From an uncultured Lachnospiraceae bacterium (GTDB taxonomy: Bacteria > Bacillota > Clostridia > Lachnospirales > Lachnospiraceae), in contig CAJUEW010000013.1 of assembly GCA_910585465.1 (NCBI GenBank), forward strand, positions 1 through 64,000: a stretch of DNA of 64,000 nucleotides, given 5' to 3'. Of the stretch, positions 41,005-50,027 are shown piece after piece. The notes under the pieces are model-generated. The model saw only the letters and a program-made list of their open reading frames with translations, did not search any database and was not told where the DNA came from. The position numbers and the translations under genes are program-made. How positions within the stretch are numbered: position 1 is the first letter of the stretch; every line of letters starts with the position of its first letter.

Positions 41005-41886
41005 ATGGACAGTGAAGTGCAATGTTTTGTATTGTATTTGCAGGATGTGAAGAAAGCGTCTCAAAATACAATCATGTCATATCACAGTGATTTGACGAAA
41101 ATGTTAATCTATGTCAGGCAGCAGGGAGTGGAATCTGTTGAAACGATTAATCCCACTGTCCTGAACTCTTATATTCTCTATCTGGAGAGGAGCGGGAAAT
41201 CCGCAGCCACTATATCCAGGTATATTGCGTCAATGAAAGCCTTTTTTGAATATCTGGTGAGAGAACACCGGATTCAGGAGGATCCTTCCTTCCGACTGAA
41301 GGCTCCGAAGGTGGAAAAAAGGATACCGGGGATTCTTACAATCCAGGAGATGGAATATCTTTTGGAGCAGCCGGTGCTGGACAGCCCCAAGGGTTACAGG
41401 GATAAAGCGATGCTGGAGCTTTTATATGCGACGGGAATGCGTGTCAGCGAACTGGTGCATCTGCAGTGCGACGATGTGAATCTGAGGTTTGGATGGGTAG
41501 TCTGCAGGGACGGCGGCCGGGAAAGAATGGTTCCCTTTGGAGCAAAAGCAGGAAAGGCTTTGATGGATTATCTGGAGAAAGGCCGTCAGGCATTTCTAAA
41601 AAAAGAGAATAGAGGACTGCTTTTCCTGAATTGCTCGGGCGCTCCTATGAGCCGGCAGGGATTTTGGAAAATACTTAAGACCTATGCTTTAAAGGCAGGG
41701 ATTGAGAAGGATATTACTCCCAGAATGTTCCGGCATTCCTGTGCCGCCCATATGGTTGCCAATGGGGCAGAGCTTCATACGATCCAGGAGATTCTGGGAC
41801 ATACAGACATGACGGCGACTCAGGTTTATGCAGGATTTCAGCCAGGAATGAAAAAGGAATACAGTAAAGTGCATCCGAGAGGATAA
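41005..41886 (+). CDS. xerD: XerD-like tyrosine recombinase with altered catalytic residues
   Basis: A 293-residue recombinase with an N-terminal SAM-like DNA-binding domain (residues 1-90) and a C-terminal catalytic domain. Arg146 (ATGMRVSEL), Arg243, His266 (LGHTD) and the nucleophile Tyr275 (TQVYAG) are in place. The usual His of the H-x-x-R box is Arg240 (PRMFRHS), and the lysine normally found in the GKGNKER turn is missing (DGGRERM). It may still cut DNA with lower activity or be specialised. Position after spoIIM matches the xerD context in Firmicutes, where it resolves chromosome dimers. Confidence 0.85.
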   Translation: MDSEVQCFVLYLQDVKKASQNTIMSYHSDLTKMLIYVRQQGVESVETINPTVLNSYILYLERSGKSAATISRYIASMKAFFEYLVREHRIQEDPSFRLKAPKVEKRIPGILTIQEMEYLLEQPVLDSPKGYRDKAMLELLYATGMRVSELVHLQCDDVNLRFGWVVCRDGGRERMVPFGAKAGKALMDYLEKGRQAFLKKENRGLLFLNCSGAPMSRQGFWKILKTYALKAGIEKDITPRMFRHSCAAHMVANGAELHTIQEILGHTDMTATQVYAGFQPGMKKEYSKVHPRG

Positions 41887-41906
41887 GAATAGGACAAAGA
41901 AATGCA

Positions 41907-41942
41907 AAGGCGCAGAGGTAAAAGCTACTTCTGTGCTTTTTT
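41907..41942 (+). terminator. Terminator after the xer gene
   Basis: A 10-bp stem with wobbles (41907-41916 with 41930-41939) and a run of T. Confidence 0.75.
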
Positions 41943-41971
41943 CGTGTAGAATTATATGAAGGAGAAACAGG

Positions 41972-44900
41972 ATGGAACAGCAGAGAAAATTGATTTCGAC
42001 AAAGGCAGACACACTGTTCGCGCTGAGAAGCCTGATTCATAAATCAGAGATTGAAGAGATGTATATTCTGAGAATCAGAGATTATCATTCAGATAAGCGG
42101 GAGGTCTGCCATGAAATTATGGAACAATTTAAGGGAAGGCGGATTGTAGTGAGAAGCTCCTCCTCCCGTGAGGACTCCTTTCAGCGCTCCAATGCAGGCC
42201 ATTATAAAAGTGTTTTGGATGTGGATTCTTCCAGTGAGAAGGAGATTACAGAAGCGGTGGATGCGGTAATTGCATCTTATGTAAAGGATATGGAGGAACT
42301 GGAAAATGAACAGGTTCTGATTCAGTGTCAGGCAAGAAACGTGGCATACAGCGGAGTGGTTTTTACCCGTGATATTCAGAATAACCGGCCCTATTATCTG
42401 ATTAATTATGATGCCACCGGCTCTACGGACAGCGTGACAGGCGGCTCTGCGGGCAAGATGATGCGGATCATCCGAAACGTAAAGACAGAGACGCTGAGAA
42501 CTCCGTGGAGGGAGCTTTTGTGTGCGGTACAGGAGCTGGAACATATCATGGAAGGACTTGCGCTGGATATTGAATTTGCCATCAGCCGGGAGGGACGGAT
42601 TATTTTGTTTCAGCTCCGCCCTCTGGTGGCCAGCTATAAGCGGATGAATACATATGACGACAGCGCCTTTTTCCGCCTTTTAAATGATGCGGCCCTTATG
42701 TACCAGCATCATAAAAATACAGTGACCGGGACGCCTATGATGCTGTCAGATATGGCGTTCTGGAATCCGTCAGAGATTATCGGAAGCAATCCGAGGCCTC
42801 TGGATTATTCCTTATATCGTGCCATTATCACTCACCACGCATGGAACGAGGGAATCGCGGAGATTGGGTTTCGGCGGCTGAATCAGGATCTGATGCACCG
42901 GATTGGCAATAAGCCTTATATTTGCCTGGAATATGCCTTTTATTCTCTGATTCCCCAGGCCGTTGATGAGCCGCTGGCTCTTAAGCTTGTACAGTATTAC
43001 ACAGAGGCTCTGAGAAATAATCTGACGGCCCATGACAAGATTGAATTTGAGATTGTGTTTACTACCTGCGATTTTGAAACCGAGGAGAGAACCAGATGTC
43101 TGCTGGAATACGGATTTTCAGAGGAGGAACGCCAAAAGCTTTTAAAAAGCCTGAAAAATGTGACGGAGCATGCGGTTGTGAACTTTGATAAAATTTTGAA
43201 GGAGGATAAAGAAAGCTTAAAAAAACTGGAAGAGATCCGGAAAAGTAAGGAGCTGCTGCTTAAAGATCCTAGGGCGACGCTCCATCAGCTTTTGCTGGCG
43301 GTACAGAGCCTGCGCGTATCTCTTCAGCGCTACGGCACTCCCCAGTTTGCCCGACAGGCCCGTATGGCATTTATGGCTAAAGCATTTTTAAAAAGTCTGA
43401 CAGGAAAAAGTAAAAATCCGGCATGGAAAGCTCAAAAGGGATGGTTTACGCAGGAAGATGCAGATGCATTTATGCAGTCTATTTCTACTGTGTCCACGGA
43501 GTTTGAAAAGGATTTCCGGGCATTTTCTCTGAACGAAATTACCCGGGCAGAATTTAATGAAAAGTATGGACATCTCCGTGTGGGCACCTATGATATCCGG
43601 ACAGAACGATATGATCAGATGAATTTCCGGCCCGGCCCGTCAAGAAACCGGAGAAAGGGCGAGGGCCGGGAGGATGCTCTGGATGCCGGACGGCTCCGGG
43701 AGGCAGTGAAAGGCTCCGGGCTTCGTATAAGCGAAGAGCAGCTTGTTCATTTTATCCGCAGTGCCATTGAGCAGCGGGAATATTTTAAATTTGAATTTAC
43801 AAAGTCCCTCAGTCTGATTCTGGAGCTTCTTATCAGAGGCGGGGCTATGATGGAGATTCCCAGAAATGATCTTTCGTGGCTGGAGATAGAGGATTTTAAG
43901 CTGCCTCAGTACATGACGATGGATGAGCTGAAGGATCGGCTGGAGGTGCGGATCGGGGAAAGGCGGCGGAAGTACCAGGAGTTCCGGGAGCTGTCCTTGC
44001 CGGAGGTGATTTTAGAACGCGGCAGTCTGGAGGTGGTGGAGGTCTATGAGGCGCGCCCTAACTTTATAACGGCCAAAAAGGTTGAGGGGGAAGTGGTTCT
44101 TCTGGAAGAAGAGCCGGAGGCAGATATCCATGATAAAATCGTGGTGGTGCCGAAGGCAGATCCAGGCTATGAGTGGGTATTTGCCAAGGGTATCAAAGGG
44201 TTTATTACCCGGTTCGGAGGAGCGGCCTCCCATATGGCAATCCGCTGTGCGGAGTTTGAAATCCCGGCGGCAATCGGCTGTGGGGAGAAAATATATAATT
44301 ATGTGTCCTCTCTGAGTTATCTGTCCATGGACTGCCGTGCAGGGAGGATTGAGGAGGGAATCCAGTATCGGAATCTAAGTGCCCTGATCACTCAGAGGGA
44401 AGGAGTCAATATGTACGGCGATCCGGTGGATATTCTGGAGTCAGGCTATGTAAGGTTTTATGAATTACTGGGATTTATTCCGAAGGCGGTTTCTAATTTT
44501 ACAAAAAATGTGGAAATGCTGTTCAATAAAAAACGGGATTTGCTGATTGTGGTAGGCGGAGGTTCTCTGCCGCCGGAGATGTATGACCATCCTCACAGGG
44601 ATGAGCTGCAGCCCAACAGGGATCGGATGGAGGCGCAGGTGATACATTATTGTGTGGCACACAATATTCCGATCATTGCCACCTGCCGGGGAATGCAGTA
44701 TATTAATGTGATGTTCGGCGGAAGGCTTTGGTATCATCCGAAGCTGACGGCCCGTACAAGAGGCGAGGATCATCAGGTGTGGCTTGTGGAGGAGCAGCGG
44801 AATATCTGGGTGAACAATTATCACAGCGACTGTATTTTTGAGGAAGGGCTGGCTCCCTGCTTTGAACCTATTGCCATTGATCGGGAAAACGGAGTAGTGG

Positions 44901-45031
44901 AGGCATACCGCTCCGTGAAAATGAAGATACTGGCTCTTCAGTGGCATCCCGAGCGGCGGTTTGAGACAGTCAATGCATATGAGGAGACACGAAAAATCGT
45001 GCTGGATTTTATACAGAAGAATGTAAAGTGA
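41972..45031 (+). CDS. Fusion of PEP-synthase-like kinase (glutamine kinase-like) and class I glutamine amidotransferase
   Basis: A 1019-residue protein with three parts. Residues 1-220 are the ATP-grasp domain of the PPDK/PEP synthase type (IVVRSSSSREDSF with Arg61; NAGHYKSVL; ILFQLRP near residue 216). Residues about 220-690 are a helical middle region without a family that I know. Residues about 690-800 are the swivelling phosphohistidine domain: GGAASHMAIRCAEFEIPAA with His754. Residues about 830-1019 are a gamma-glutamyl hydrolase-type amidotransferase: nucleophile Cys905 in ATCRGMQY and His992/Glu994 in LQWHPERR. In Campylobacter jejuni, separate proteins of these two types (Cj1418 glutamine kinase and Cj1417 hydrolase) make the capsule phosphoramidate. 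No sugar or cytidylyltransferase genes are adjacent. The domain calls are firm; the reaction is inferred. Confidence 0.85.
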   Translation: MEQQRKLISTKADTLFALRSLIHKSEIEEMYILRIRDYHSDKREVCHEIMEQFKGRRIVVRSSSSREDSFQRSNAGHYKSVLDVDSSSEKEITEAVDAVIASYVKDMEELENEQVLIQCQARNVAYSGVVFTRDIQNNRPYYLINYDATGSTDSVTGGSAGKMMRIIRNVKTETLRTPWRELLCAVQELEHIMEGLALDIEFAISREGRIILFQLRPLVASYKRMNTYDDSAFFRLLNDAALMYQHHKNTVTGTPMMLSDMAFWNPSEIIGSNPRPLDYSLYRAIITHHAWNEGIAEIGFRRLNQDLMHRIGNKPYICLEYAFYSLIPQAVDEPLALKLVQYYTEALRNNLTAHDKIEFEIVFTTCDFETEERTRCLLEYGFSEEERQKLLKSLKNVTEHAVVNFDKILKEDKESLKKLEEIRKSKELLLKDPRATLHQLLLAVQSLRVSLQRYGTPQFARQARMAFMAKAFLKSLTGKSKNPAWKAQKGWFTQEDADAFMQSISTVSTEFEKDFRAFSLNEITRAEFNEKYGHLRVGTYDIRTERYDQMNFRPGPSRNRRKGEGREDALDAGRLREAVKGSGLRISEEQLVHFIRSAIEQREYFKFEFTKSLSLILELLIRGGAMMEIPRNDLSWLEIEDFKLPQYMTMDELKDRLEVRIGERRRKYQEFRELSLPEVILERGSLEVVEVYEARPNFITAKKVEGEVVLLEEEPEADIHDKIVVVPKADPGYEWVFAKGIKGFITRFGGAASHMAIRCAEFEIPAAIGCGEKIYNYVSSLSYLSMDCRAGRIEEGIQYRNLSALITQREGVNMYGDPVDILESGYVRFYELLGFIPKAVSNFTKNVEMLFNKKRDLLIVVGGGSLPPEMYDHPHRDELQPNRDRMEAQVIHYCVAHNIPIIATCRGMQYINVMFGGRLWYHPKLTARTRGEDHQVWLVEEQRNIWVNNYHSDCIFEEGLAPCFEPIAIDRENGVVEAYRSVKMKILALQWHPERRFETVNAYEETRKIVLDFIQKNVK

Positions 45032-45047
45032 TTTTTACTTGTCATAG

Positions 45048-45090
45048 AAGGAGGCTGTGCAGCCGCATGCTGTATCAGCCTCCTTTATTT
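45048..45090. terminator. Bidirectional terminator
   Basis: AAGGAGGCTG (45048-45057) pairs perfectly with CAGCCTCCTT (45076-45085) and T-rich sequence follows. It separates the converging fusion gene and DAHP synthase gene. Confidence 0.8.
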
Positions 45091-46119
45091 TCAGCAGTCC
45101 TCTGCAATATCATATAATAATTTTTCAGTCTTGTCCCATCCGAGACATGGGTCTGTGATGGACTTTCCGTAAACATTTTCATGAATCTTCTGGCAGCCGT
45201 CCTCGATATAGCTTTCAATCATAAGACCTTTGACCAGCCTGTAAATATCCCCGCTGTAGCGGCGGCTGTGCAGGATCTCCTTAGAAATGCGGATTTGCTC
45301 CAGATACTGTTTGTTGGAGTTGGAATGGTTCGTATCTATGATGCAGGCCGGATTCAGAAGATTTTTCTGGGCATACAGCTCGCACAGCAGGCGGAGATCC
45401 TCATAATGGTAGTTCGGAAGGACTGCTCCTCGTTTATTCACTGCCCCGCGCAGAATCGTGTGTGCCAGAGGATTGCCGGTAGTGTCCACATCCCAGCCGC
45501 GGTAAATAAAGGAGTGTGCATGCTGGGCGGCGACGACAGAGTTTAACATAACGGTCATGTCGCCGCTGGTAGGATTTTTCATGCCTGCAGGCACATCGAA
45601 GCCGCTGACTGTCATGCGGTGGTGCTGGTCCTCCACAGAACGGGCTCCCACGGCTACATAAGAAATAAGATCTGCCAGATACCACCAGTTTTCCGGATAC
45701 AGCATCTCATCTGCCGCAGTCAGCCCCGTTTCCTCGATGCTGTGGATATGGAGCTTTCGGATGGCAATCAGGCCTTCCAGAAGATCGGGCGCGGATTCCG
45801 GATCCGGCTGGTGAACCATTCCTTTATAACCCTCTCCGGTGGTACGGGGCTTGTTTGTATAGATTCTGGGGATTATGATGCATTTATCCTTGATTTTTTC
45901 CTGTACAGGAACGAGACGGTGCAGATAGTCCATAACTGCGGTCTCATTGTCGGCGGAGCACGGCCCGACAATAATCAGGAAGCGGTTATCAGCCCCGGTA
46001 ATGACATCTCTGATTTCCTTATCCCGCTGTGCCTTTAATGCCGCACATTTCTCAGAAAGAGGGTACATAGATTTAATCTCTTTTGGAATAGGCAGCTTTC
46101 TATTAAATGTGAATCCCAT
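45091..46119 (-). CDS. 3-deoxy-7-phosphoheptulonate synthase (DAHP synthase, AroF/G/H type)
   Basis: A 342-residue type I DAHP synthase that joins PEP and erythrose 4-phosphate in the first step of aromatic amino-acid synthesis. Landmarks: IIVGPCSADN, PRIYTNKPRTTGEGYKG, GARSVEDQHHRM, GMKNPTSGDM and the metal ligands in DTNHSNSNK. It belongs to the feedback-regulated AroFGH branch, unlike the AroA-Q type of Bacillus. ATG at 46119 has AAGGAG seven bases upstream. It stands alone, away from other aro genes. Confidence 0.95.
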   Translation of the reverse strand: MGFTFNRKLPIPKEIKSMYPLSEKCAALKAQRDKEIRDVITGADNRFLIIVGPCSADNETAVMDYLHRLVPVQEKIKDKCIIIPRIYTNKPRTTGEGYKGMVHQPDPESAPDLLEGLIAIRKLHIHSIEETGLTAADEMLYPENWWYLADLISYVAVGARSVEDQHHRMTVSGFDVPAGMKNPTSGDMTVMLNSVVAAQHAHSFIYRGWDVDTTGNPLAHTILRGAVNKRGAVLPNYHYEDLRLLCELYAQKNLLNPACIIDTNHSNSNKQYLEQIRISKEILHSRRYSGDIYRLVKGLMIESYIEDGCQKIHENVYGKSITDPCLGWDKTEKLLYDIAEDC

Positions 46120-46202
46120 GATAATCTCCTTTGTTTTATACAAAATTTTTCTGAATAAGTATAATATAAAATTACAGGCTTGTAAACTGCCGGAAGCATG
46201 CT

Positions 46203-47717
46203 TTAGGCTCTGCGTTTTGCCGGGCCTTGAGAAAGTTTCCAGGCTCCGAACAGAATCAAAAGAATAAAATAGGCTGCAGCCACCATGCAGATGCTAAGAG
46301 CCAGATTCAGAATCTCCAGACTCAGATGCAGGGCGGGGAAAAAACGCTTCAACAGATCAACACCTCCTATGGACAAAAAAAGTGCGGCAAGGGGCTTCAG
46401 TACAAGAGTATCCAGACCGAGTGTCGGGGTCATGTAAGGAGCAATGGCACGGATGCCAAGACAGCACAGGAGGAGCTGGCTTGCCAAAAGTCCCCAGAGA
46501 ACCCCCTGAATCCCATAAGCAGGAACAAAGAATACGACAAAAAAAATGCGCACAGCAATGCCTGCAAGCTGGTTGAAAAAAGTAACGGAAGTGTTTCCAA
46601 GACCGTGCAGAATGCTGCTTAGGTTACCGGTCAGATAGAGAAACGGGCAGATCCAGGAAAGAGTCACAAGAAATTCTCCTGCAAGACGTTCATGAAAGAA
46701 CAGCGTCCCAAAGTATATGCCGAAGTGAAGGAAAATCCCCATACACAGGATTCCGATTGTGAGACCAAATTGGATCGTATATTCGATGGCTATGGAAATA
46801 TTCCTTCTGTTTCCCTTTGACTGCTCCTCCGAGATGACTGGAAGCAGCATGGCGGAGATGGAGGAGGTAACCGCATTTGGGAACATCAGAAAGGAGAGTG
46901 CCATACCGGTCAGGATGCCGTAAAGACTGAGGGCATCCGCGGTGGTAAGTCCGGATTTCTGCAGATTCAGAGGGATCAGCACAGCCTCCACACTCTGGAG
47001 AAGGGTAAGACTTAAACGGTTTCCGGTAAGAGGAAGAGCCATGCTAAGAAGCGTGCGGCATTTGGAAAGATATTTACCGGGATGGCGGAAATCAGGCCAT
47101 GCCTCGCCGGAAAAGTTCAGCATAAAAAGAGCGCTTCCGGCCTCGCCTGCCAGCAGCCCGAATGCGGCCAGAGAAGGCGTGATTTTCCTTCCCTGCTGAA
47201 CACAGATACCGCAGAGAAGCCATACGGTTCCGATGCGGAGCAGTTGTTCCAGCAGCTGTGCCAGAGAGGGAATTCCGGTTTTCTTTTTCCCCAGGTAAGA
47301 GCCTGCAAAGCATCCATGAATAGCAGCCAGCGGAATGGCGGCGGAGAGAATCCGCAGCAGCGGTTCGCAGCGGCTTTCGTGGAGCAGATGGAGGGCGATA
47401 AAAGGAGCCTGCCTCCACAGGACAAGTGATACGGCCAGGGAGGCTGCCATGGAAATAAAAAGCCCGGCATACAGAAATTCCGCGTGTTCGTTTTTTTTGC
47501 CGAAGGCAGTAAAACGGGAGATGGAGGTTTCTATTCCGGAGGCAGTAAGGGCATGGCACACGGAAAAAACAGGAAAAATCAACTGATAGATTCCCATGCC
47601 TTCCGCACCCAGAGCCTGTGCCAGGAATATCTTATAGAAGAATCCAAGGAAACGGCTGAGTATCCCGGCAATGGTCAAAATCAGCGTTCCTCTGAGAAAT
47701 AAAGAGAATTGTCTCAT
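46203..47717 (-). CDS. Polysaccharide flippase of the SpoVB/MurJ-like MVF family
   Basis: A 504-residue membrane protein with about 14 segments. FLRGTLILTIAGILSRFLGFFYKIFLA opens it (as GILSRFLGFFYKI), and GAEGMGIYQLIFP is the hallmark of the SpoVB/YtgP group. These proteins flip lipid-linked sugar precursors; SpoVB is needed for the spore cortex. Which paralogue this is cannot be decided here. Divergent from iscR. Confidence 0.88.
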   Translation of the reverse strand: MRQFSLFLRGTLILTIAGILSRFLGFFYKIFLAQALGAEGMGIYQLIFPVFSVCHALTASGIETSISRFTAFGKKNEHAEFLYAGLFISMAASLAVSLVLWRQAPFIALHLLHESRCEPLLRILSAAIPLAAIHGCFAGSYLGKKKTGIPSLAQLLEQLLRIGTVWLLCGICVQQGRKITPSLAAFGLLAGEAGSALFMLNFSGEAWPDFRHPGKYLSKCRTLLSMALPLTGNRLSLTLLQSVEAVLIPLNLQKSGLTTADALSLYGILTGMALSFLMFPNAVTSSISAMLLPVISEEQSKGNRRNISIAIEYTIQFGLTIGILCMGIFLHFGIYFGTLFFHERLAGEFLVTLSWICPFLYLTGNLSSILHGLGNTSVTFFNQLAGIAVRIFFVVFFVPAYGIQGVLWGLLASQLLLCCLGIRAIAPYMTPTLGLDTLVLKPLAALFLSIGGVDLLKRFFPALHLSLEILNLALSICMVAAAYFILLILFGAWKLSQGPAKRRA

Positions 47718-47757
47718 AAAAAACTCTTTTTTCCTTAAGTATATTCATACAGAATAC

Positions 47758-47786
47758 TTGACAGAACTTTGACAAGATGCTATTAT
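47758..47786 (+). promoter_or_regulatory. Promoter of the isc operon
   Basis: TTGACA (47758-47763) and TATTAT (47781-47786) with a 17-base spacer. An inverted repeat AAGTAT-N11-ATACTT (47737-47759) overlaps the -35 element. Confidence 0.85.
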
Positions 47787-47798
47787 CAAAAATGAAAT

Positions 47799-47815
47799 CC
47801 GACTAAAATACTCGG
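47799..47815. promoter_or_regulatory. Probable Rrf2/IscR operator
   Basis: CCGACTAAAATACTCGG is an imperfect palindrome just past the predicted transcript start of the iscR operon, the usual place for autorepression by Rrf2-family regulators. Confidence 0.65.
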
Positions 47816-47883
47816 AATTGAAATGTTGGATCAAATTGGCTTTGTGCAGGCAGAGCGGCGGAAAAACAGAAAAAGGTGATAGG

Positions 47884-48375
47884 ATGAAGATGTCTACGAA
47901 AGGGCGTTACGGCCTGCGCGCTATGGTTGATCTGGCGCTGCACAGTGAGACGGAGCCGGTCTCCATTGCAAGCATTGCGGCAAGACAAAAAATATCGGAA
48001 AGCTATCTGGAGCAATTAATTGCAAAGCTCAGGAGAGCAGGGCTTGTAACGAGCGTACGGGGAGCAGGCGGAGGCTATATACCGAGCCGGGAGACTGAAA
48101 GAATATCGGTCGGAGATGTGCTGCGGGCACTGGAAGGCAGTTTGGATCCGGTGGAATGCCCGGGACTTTCGGATGAAAACAGGTGCGGCAAGGAGGATGT
48201 CTGTGTAACCAAATATGTATGGAGACGGATTAATGACAGCATCAACCGTACCGCGGATGAGATAAAGATCAGCGACCTGGTAAAAGAGAGCCGGGAAGTG
48301 CAGAAAAAAATCAGATTCCAGGATCATGTTGTGAAAAAAAGGAGTGATTTGGCATGGGAGAAGAAAAGAGATTGA
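47884..48375 (+). CDS. iscR: Rrf2/IscR-family transcription regulator
   Basis: A 163-residue winged-helix regulator. MKMSTKGRYGLRAMVDLAL opens the DNA-binding domain. Three cysteines occur in the order CPGLSDENRCGKEDVC (about residues 95-110), the pattern that binds an Fe-S cluster in IscR. A long charged tail of about 30 residues follows. It senses cluster supply and controls the operon. ATG at 47884 has AAAGGTGAT upstream. Overlaps the cysteine desulfurase gene by 22 bases. Confidence 0.92.
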   Translation: MKMSTKGRYGLRAMVDLALHSETEPVSIASIAARQKISESYLEQLIAKLRRAGLVTSVRGAGGGYIPSRETERISVGDVLRALEGSLDPVECPGLSDENRCGKEDVCVTKYVWRRINDSINRTADEIKISDLVKESREVQKKIRFQDHVVKKRSDLAWEKKRD

Positions 48376-49541
48376 TTTATCTGGATAATGCGGCAACCAC
48401 AAAGACTGCGCCGGAAGTAACGGAGGCAATGCTTCCGTATTTCTCGGAGCTTTATGGAAATCCATCCAGCGTATACAGCTTTTCTCAGAAGAGCAGGGAG
48501 GCGGTTACGAAGGCCCGCGAGACGATTGCAAAGTCAATGGGAGCGAAAACAGAGGAAATTTATTTCACCGCAGGGGGAAGTGAGTCGGACAACTGGGCTT
48601 TGAAGGCGGCAGCAGAGGCTTACGGCTCCAGAGGACGGCATATTATTACCACAAAGATTGAGCATCATGCGATTCTGCATACCGGAGAATGGCTGGAAAA
48701 GCACGGATTTGAAGTGACCTATCTGGATGTGGATGAGTGGGGTACCGTCAAGCTGGAGGAATTGAAAAAGGCCATTCGTCCTACAACTATTTTGATCAGC
48801 GTTATGTTTGCGAACAATGAGATTGGGACCATTCAGCCCATAAAGGAAATCGGTGAGATTGCAAAGGAGCATGGAATTCTGTTCCATACAGACGCGGTTC
48901 AGGCATTTGGACAGCTTCCGATTCATGTGGATGAGCTGCATATTGATATGCTCAGCGCCAGCGCCCATAAGCTGAACGGGCCAAAGGGAATCGGGTGCCT
49001 TTATATTCGCAAAGGAGTGAAAATCAAAAGCTTTGTACATGGCGGCGCACAGGAGAGAAAACGCCGGGCGGGTACAGAGAATGTGCCGGGTATCGTAGGC
49101 TTCGGCGCGGCGGTGGAGAGGGCCATGCGTACAATGGATGAGCGTGCGTCGAAGGAGCGGGAGCTTCGGAATTATCTGATTGACCGTGTTATGAGGGAAG
49201 TGCCGTATACAAGGGTAAATGGACACCGGACGAACCGGCTTCCGAATAATGCGAATTTCAGCTTCCAGTTTATTGAGGGAGAATCCCTGCTGATTATGCT
49301 GGATATGGACGGCATCTGCGGTTCCAGCGGTTCGGCCTGTACCTCAGGCTCCCTGGATCCTTCACATGTGCTTCTGGCCATCGGACTGCCTCATGAGATT
49401 GCCCATGGCTCCCTGCGTCTGACATTAAGTGAAGAGACTACAAAGGAAGAGCTGGATTATGTGGTGGAATCAATGAAAAAAATTGTGGAAAAACTAAGAA
49501 GCATGTCTCCGTTATATGAGGACTTTTTGCGGAGACAATAG
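48354..49541 (+). CDS. iscS: Cysteine desulfurase (NifS/IscS)
   Basis: A 395-residue PLP enzyme that frees sulfur from cysteine for Fe-S clusters and tRNA thiolation. YLDNAATTKTAP opens the protein, the PLP lysine is in SASAHKLNGPKG (about residue 206), and the persulfide Cys is in SGSACTSGS (about residue 327). It is the sulfur donor for the neighbouring IscU and MnmA proteins. Confidence 0.96.
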   Translation: MGEEKRLIYLDNAATTKTAPEVTEAMLPYFSELYGNPSSVYSFSQKSREAVTKARETIAKSMGAKTEEIYFTAGGSESDNWALKAAAEAYGSRGRHIITTKIEHHAILHTGEWLEKHGFEVTYLDVDEWGTVKLEELKKAIRPTTILISVMFANNEIGTIQPIKEIGEIAKEHGILFHTDAVQAFGQLPIHVDELHIDMLSASAHKLNGPKGIGCLYIRKGVKIKSFVHGGAQERKRRAGTENVPGIVGFGAAVERAMRTMDERASKERELRNYLIDRVMREVPYTRVNGHRTNRLPNNANFSFQFIEGESLLIMLDMDGICGSSGSACTSGSLDPSHVLLAIGLPHEIAHGSLRLTLSEETTKEELDYVVESMKKIVEKLRSMSPLYEDFLRRQ

Positions 49542-49581
49542 AGTGCGCGGCGGCAGCAAATTAAGAAAAGAGGAAAAAATA

Positions 49582-50025
49582 ATGTATAGTGATAAAGTAA
49601 TGGATCATTTCCAGAATCCGAGAAACGTAGGCGAAATAGAGAACGCAAGCGGCGTAGGTACGGTGGGCAATGCAAAATGCGGCGATATTATGCGTATTTA
49701 TCTAGATATTGACGAGAATCAGGTGATTCAGGATGTAAAATTCAAAACCTTCGGGTGCGGGGCAGCGGTTGCTACCAGCAGCATGGCAACAGAGCTTGTA
49801 AAGGGGAAAACGATTGATGAAGCGCTGCAGGTTACCAACAAGGCAGTTATGGAAGCCCTGGATGGGCTTCCGCCGGTAAAGGTACACTGTTCTCTTCTGG
49901 CAGAAGAGGCAATCCATGCGGCTCTCTGGGATTATGCCGAGAAACACGGAATCAAAATAGAAGGTCTGGAAAAGCCAAAATCGGACATCCATGAAGGGGA
50001 AGAAGAGGAAGGCGAAGAATATTAG
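49582..50025 (+). CDS. iscU: Fe-S cluster scaffold protein (NifU-like/IscU)
   Basis: A 147-residue scaffold with the three cluster cysteines in GNAKCGDIM, FKTFGCGAA and KVHCSLLAE (about residues 34, 58 and 101). It has the N-terminal NifU domain only, plus an acidic tail EGEEEEGEEY. Clusters are built here from IscS sulfur. ATG at 49582 follows AAGAGGAA; the frame upstream has no start signal. MnmA follows after two bases. Confidence 0.95.
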   Translation: MYSDKVMDHFQNPRNVGEIENASGVGTVGNAKCGDIMRIYLDIDENQVIQDVKFKTFGCGAAVATSSMATELVKGKTIDEALQVTNKAVMEALDGLPPVKVHCSLLAEEAIHAALWDYAEKHGIKIEGLEKPKSDIHEGEEEEGEEY

Positions 50026-50027
50026 AC

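Noticed and set aside
41005..41886. Xer-like gene considered as the integrase of a mobile island
   Set aside because: It sits in the conserved spoIIM neighbourhood, no attachment repeats or element genes are nearby, and the flanks are housekeeping genes.
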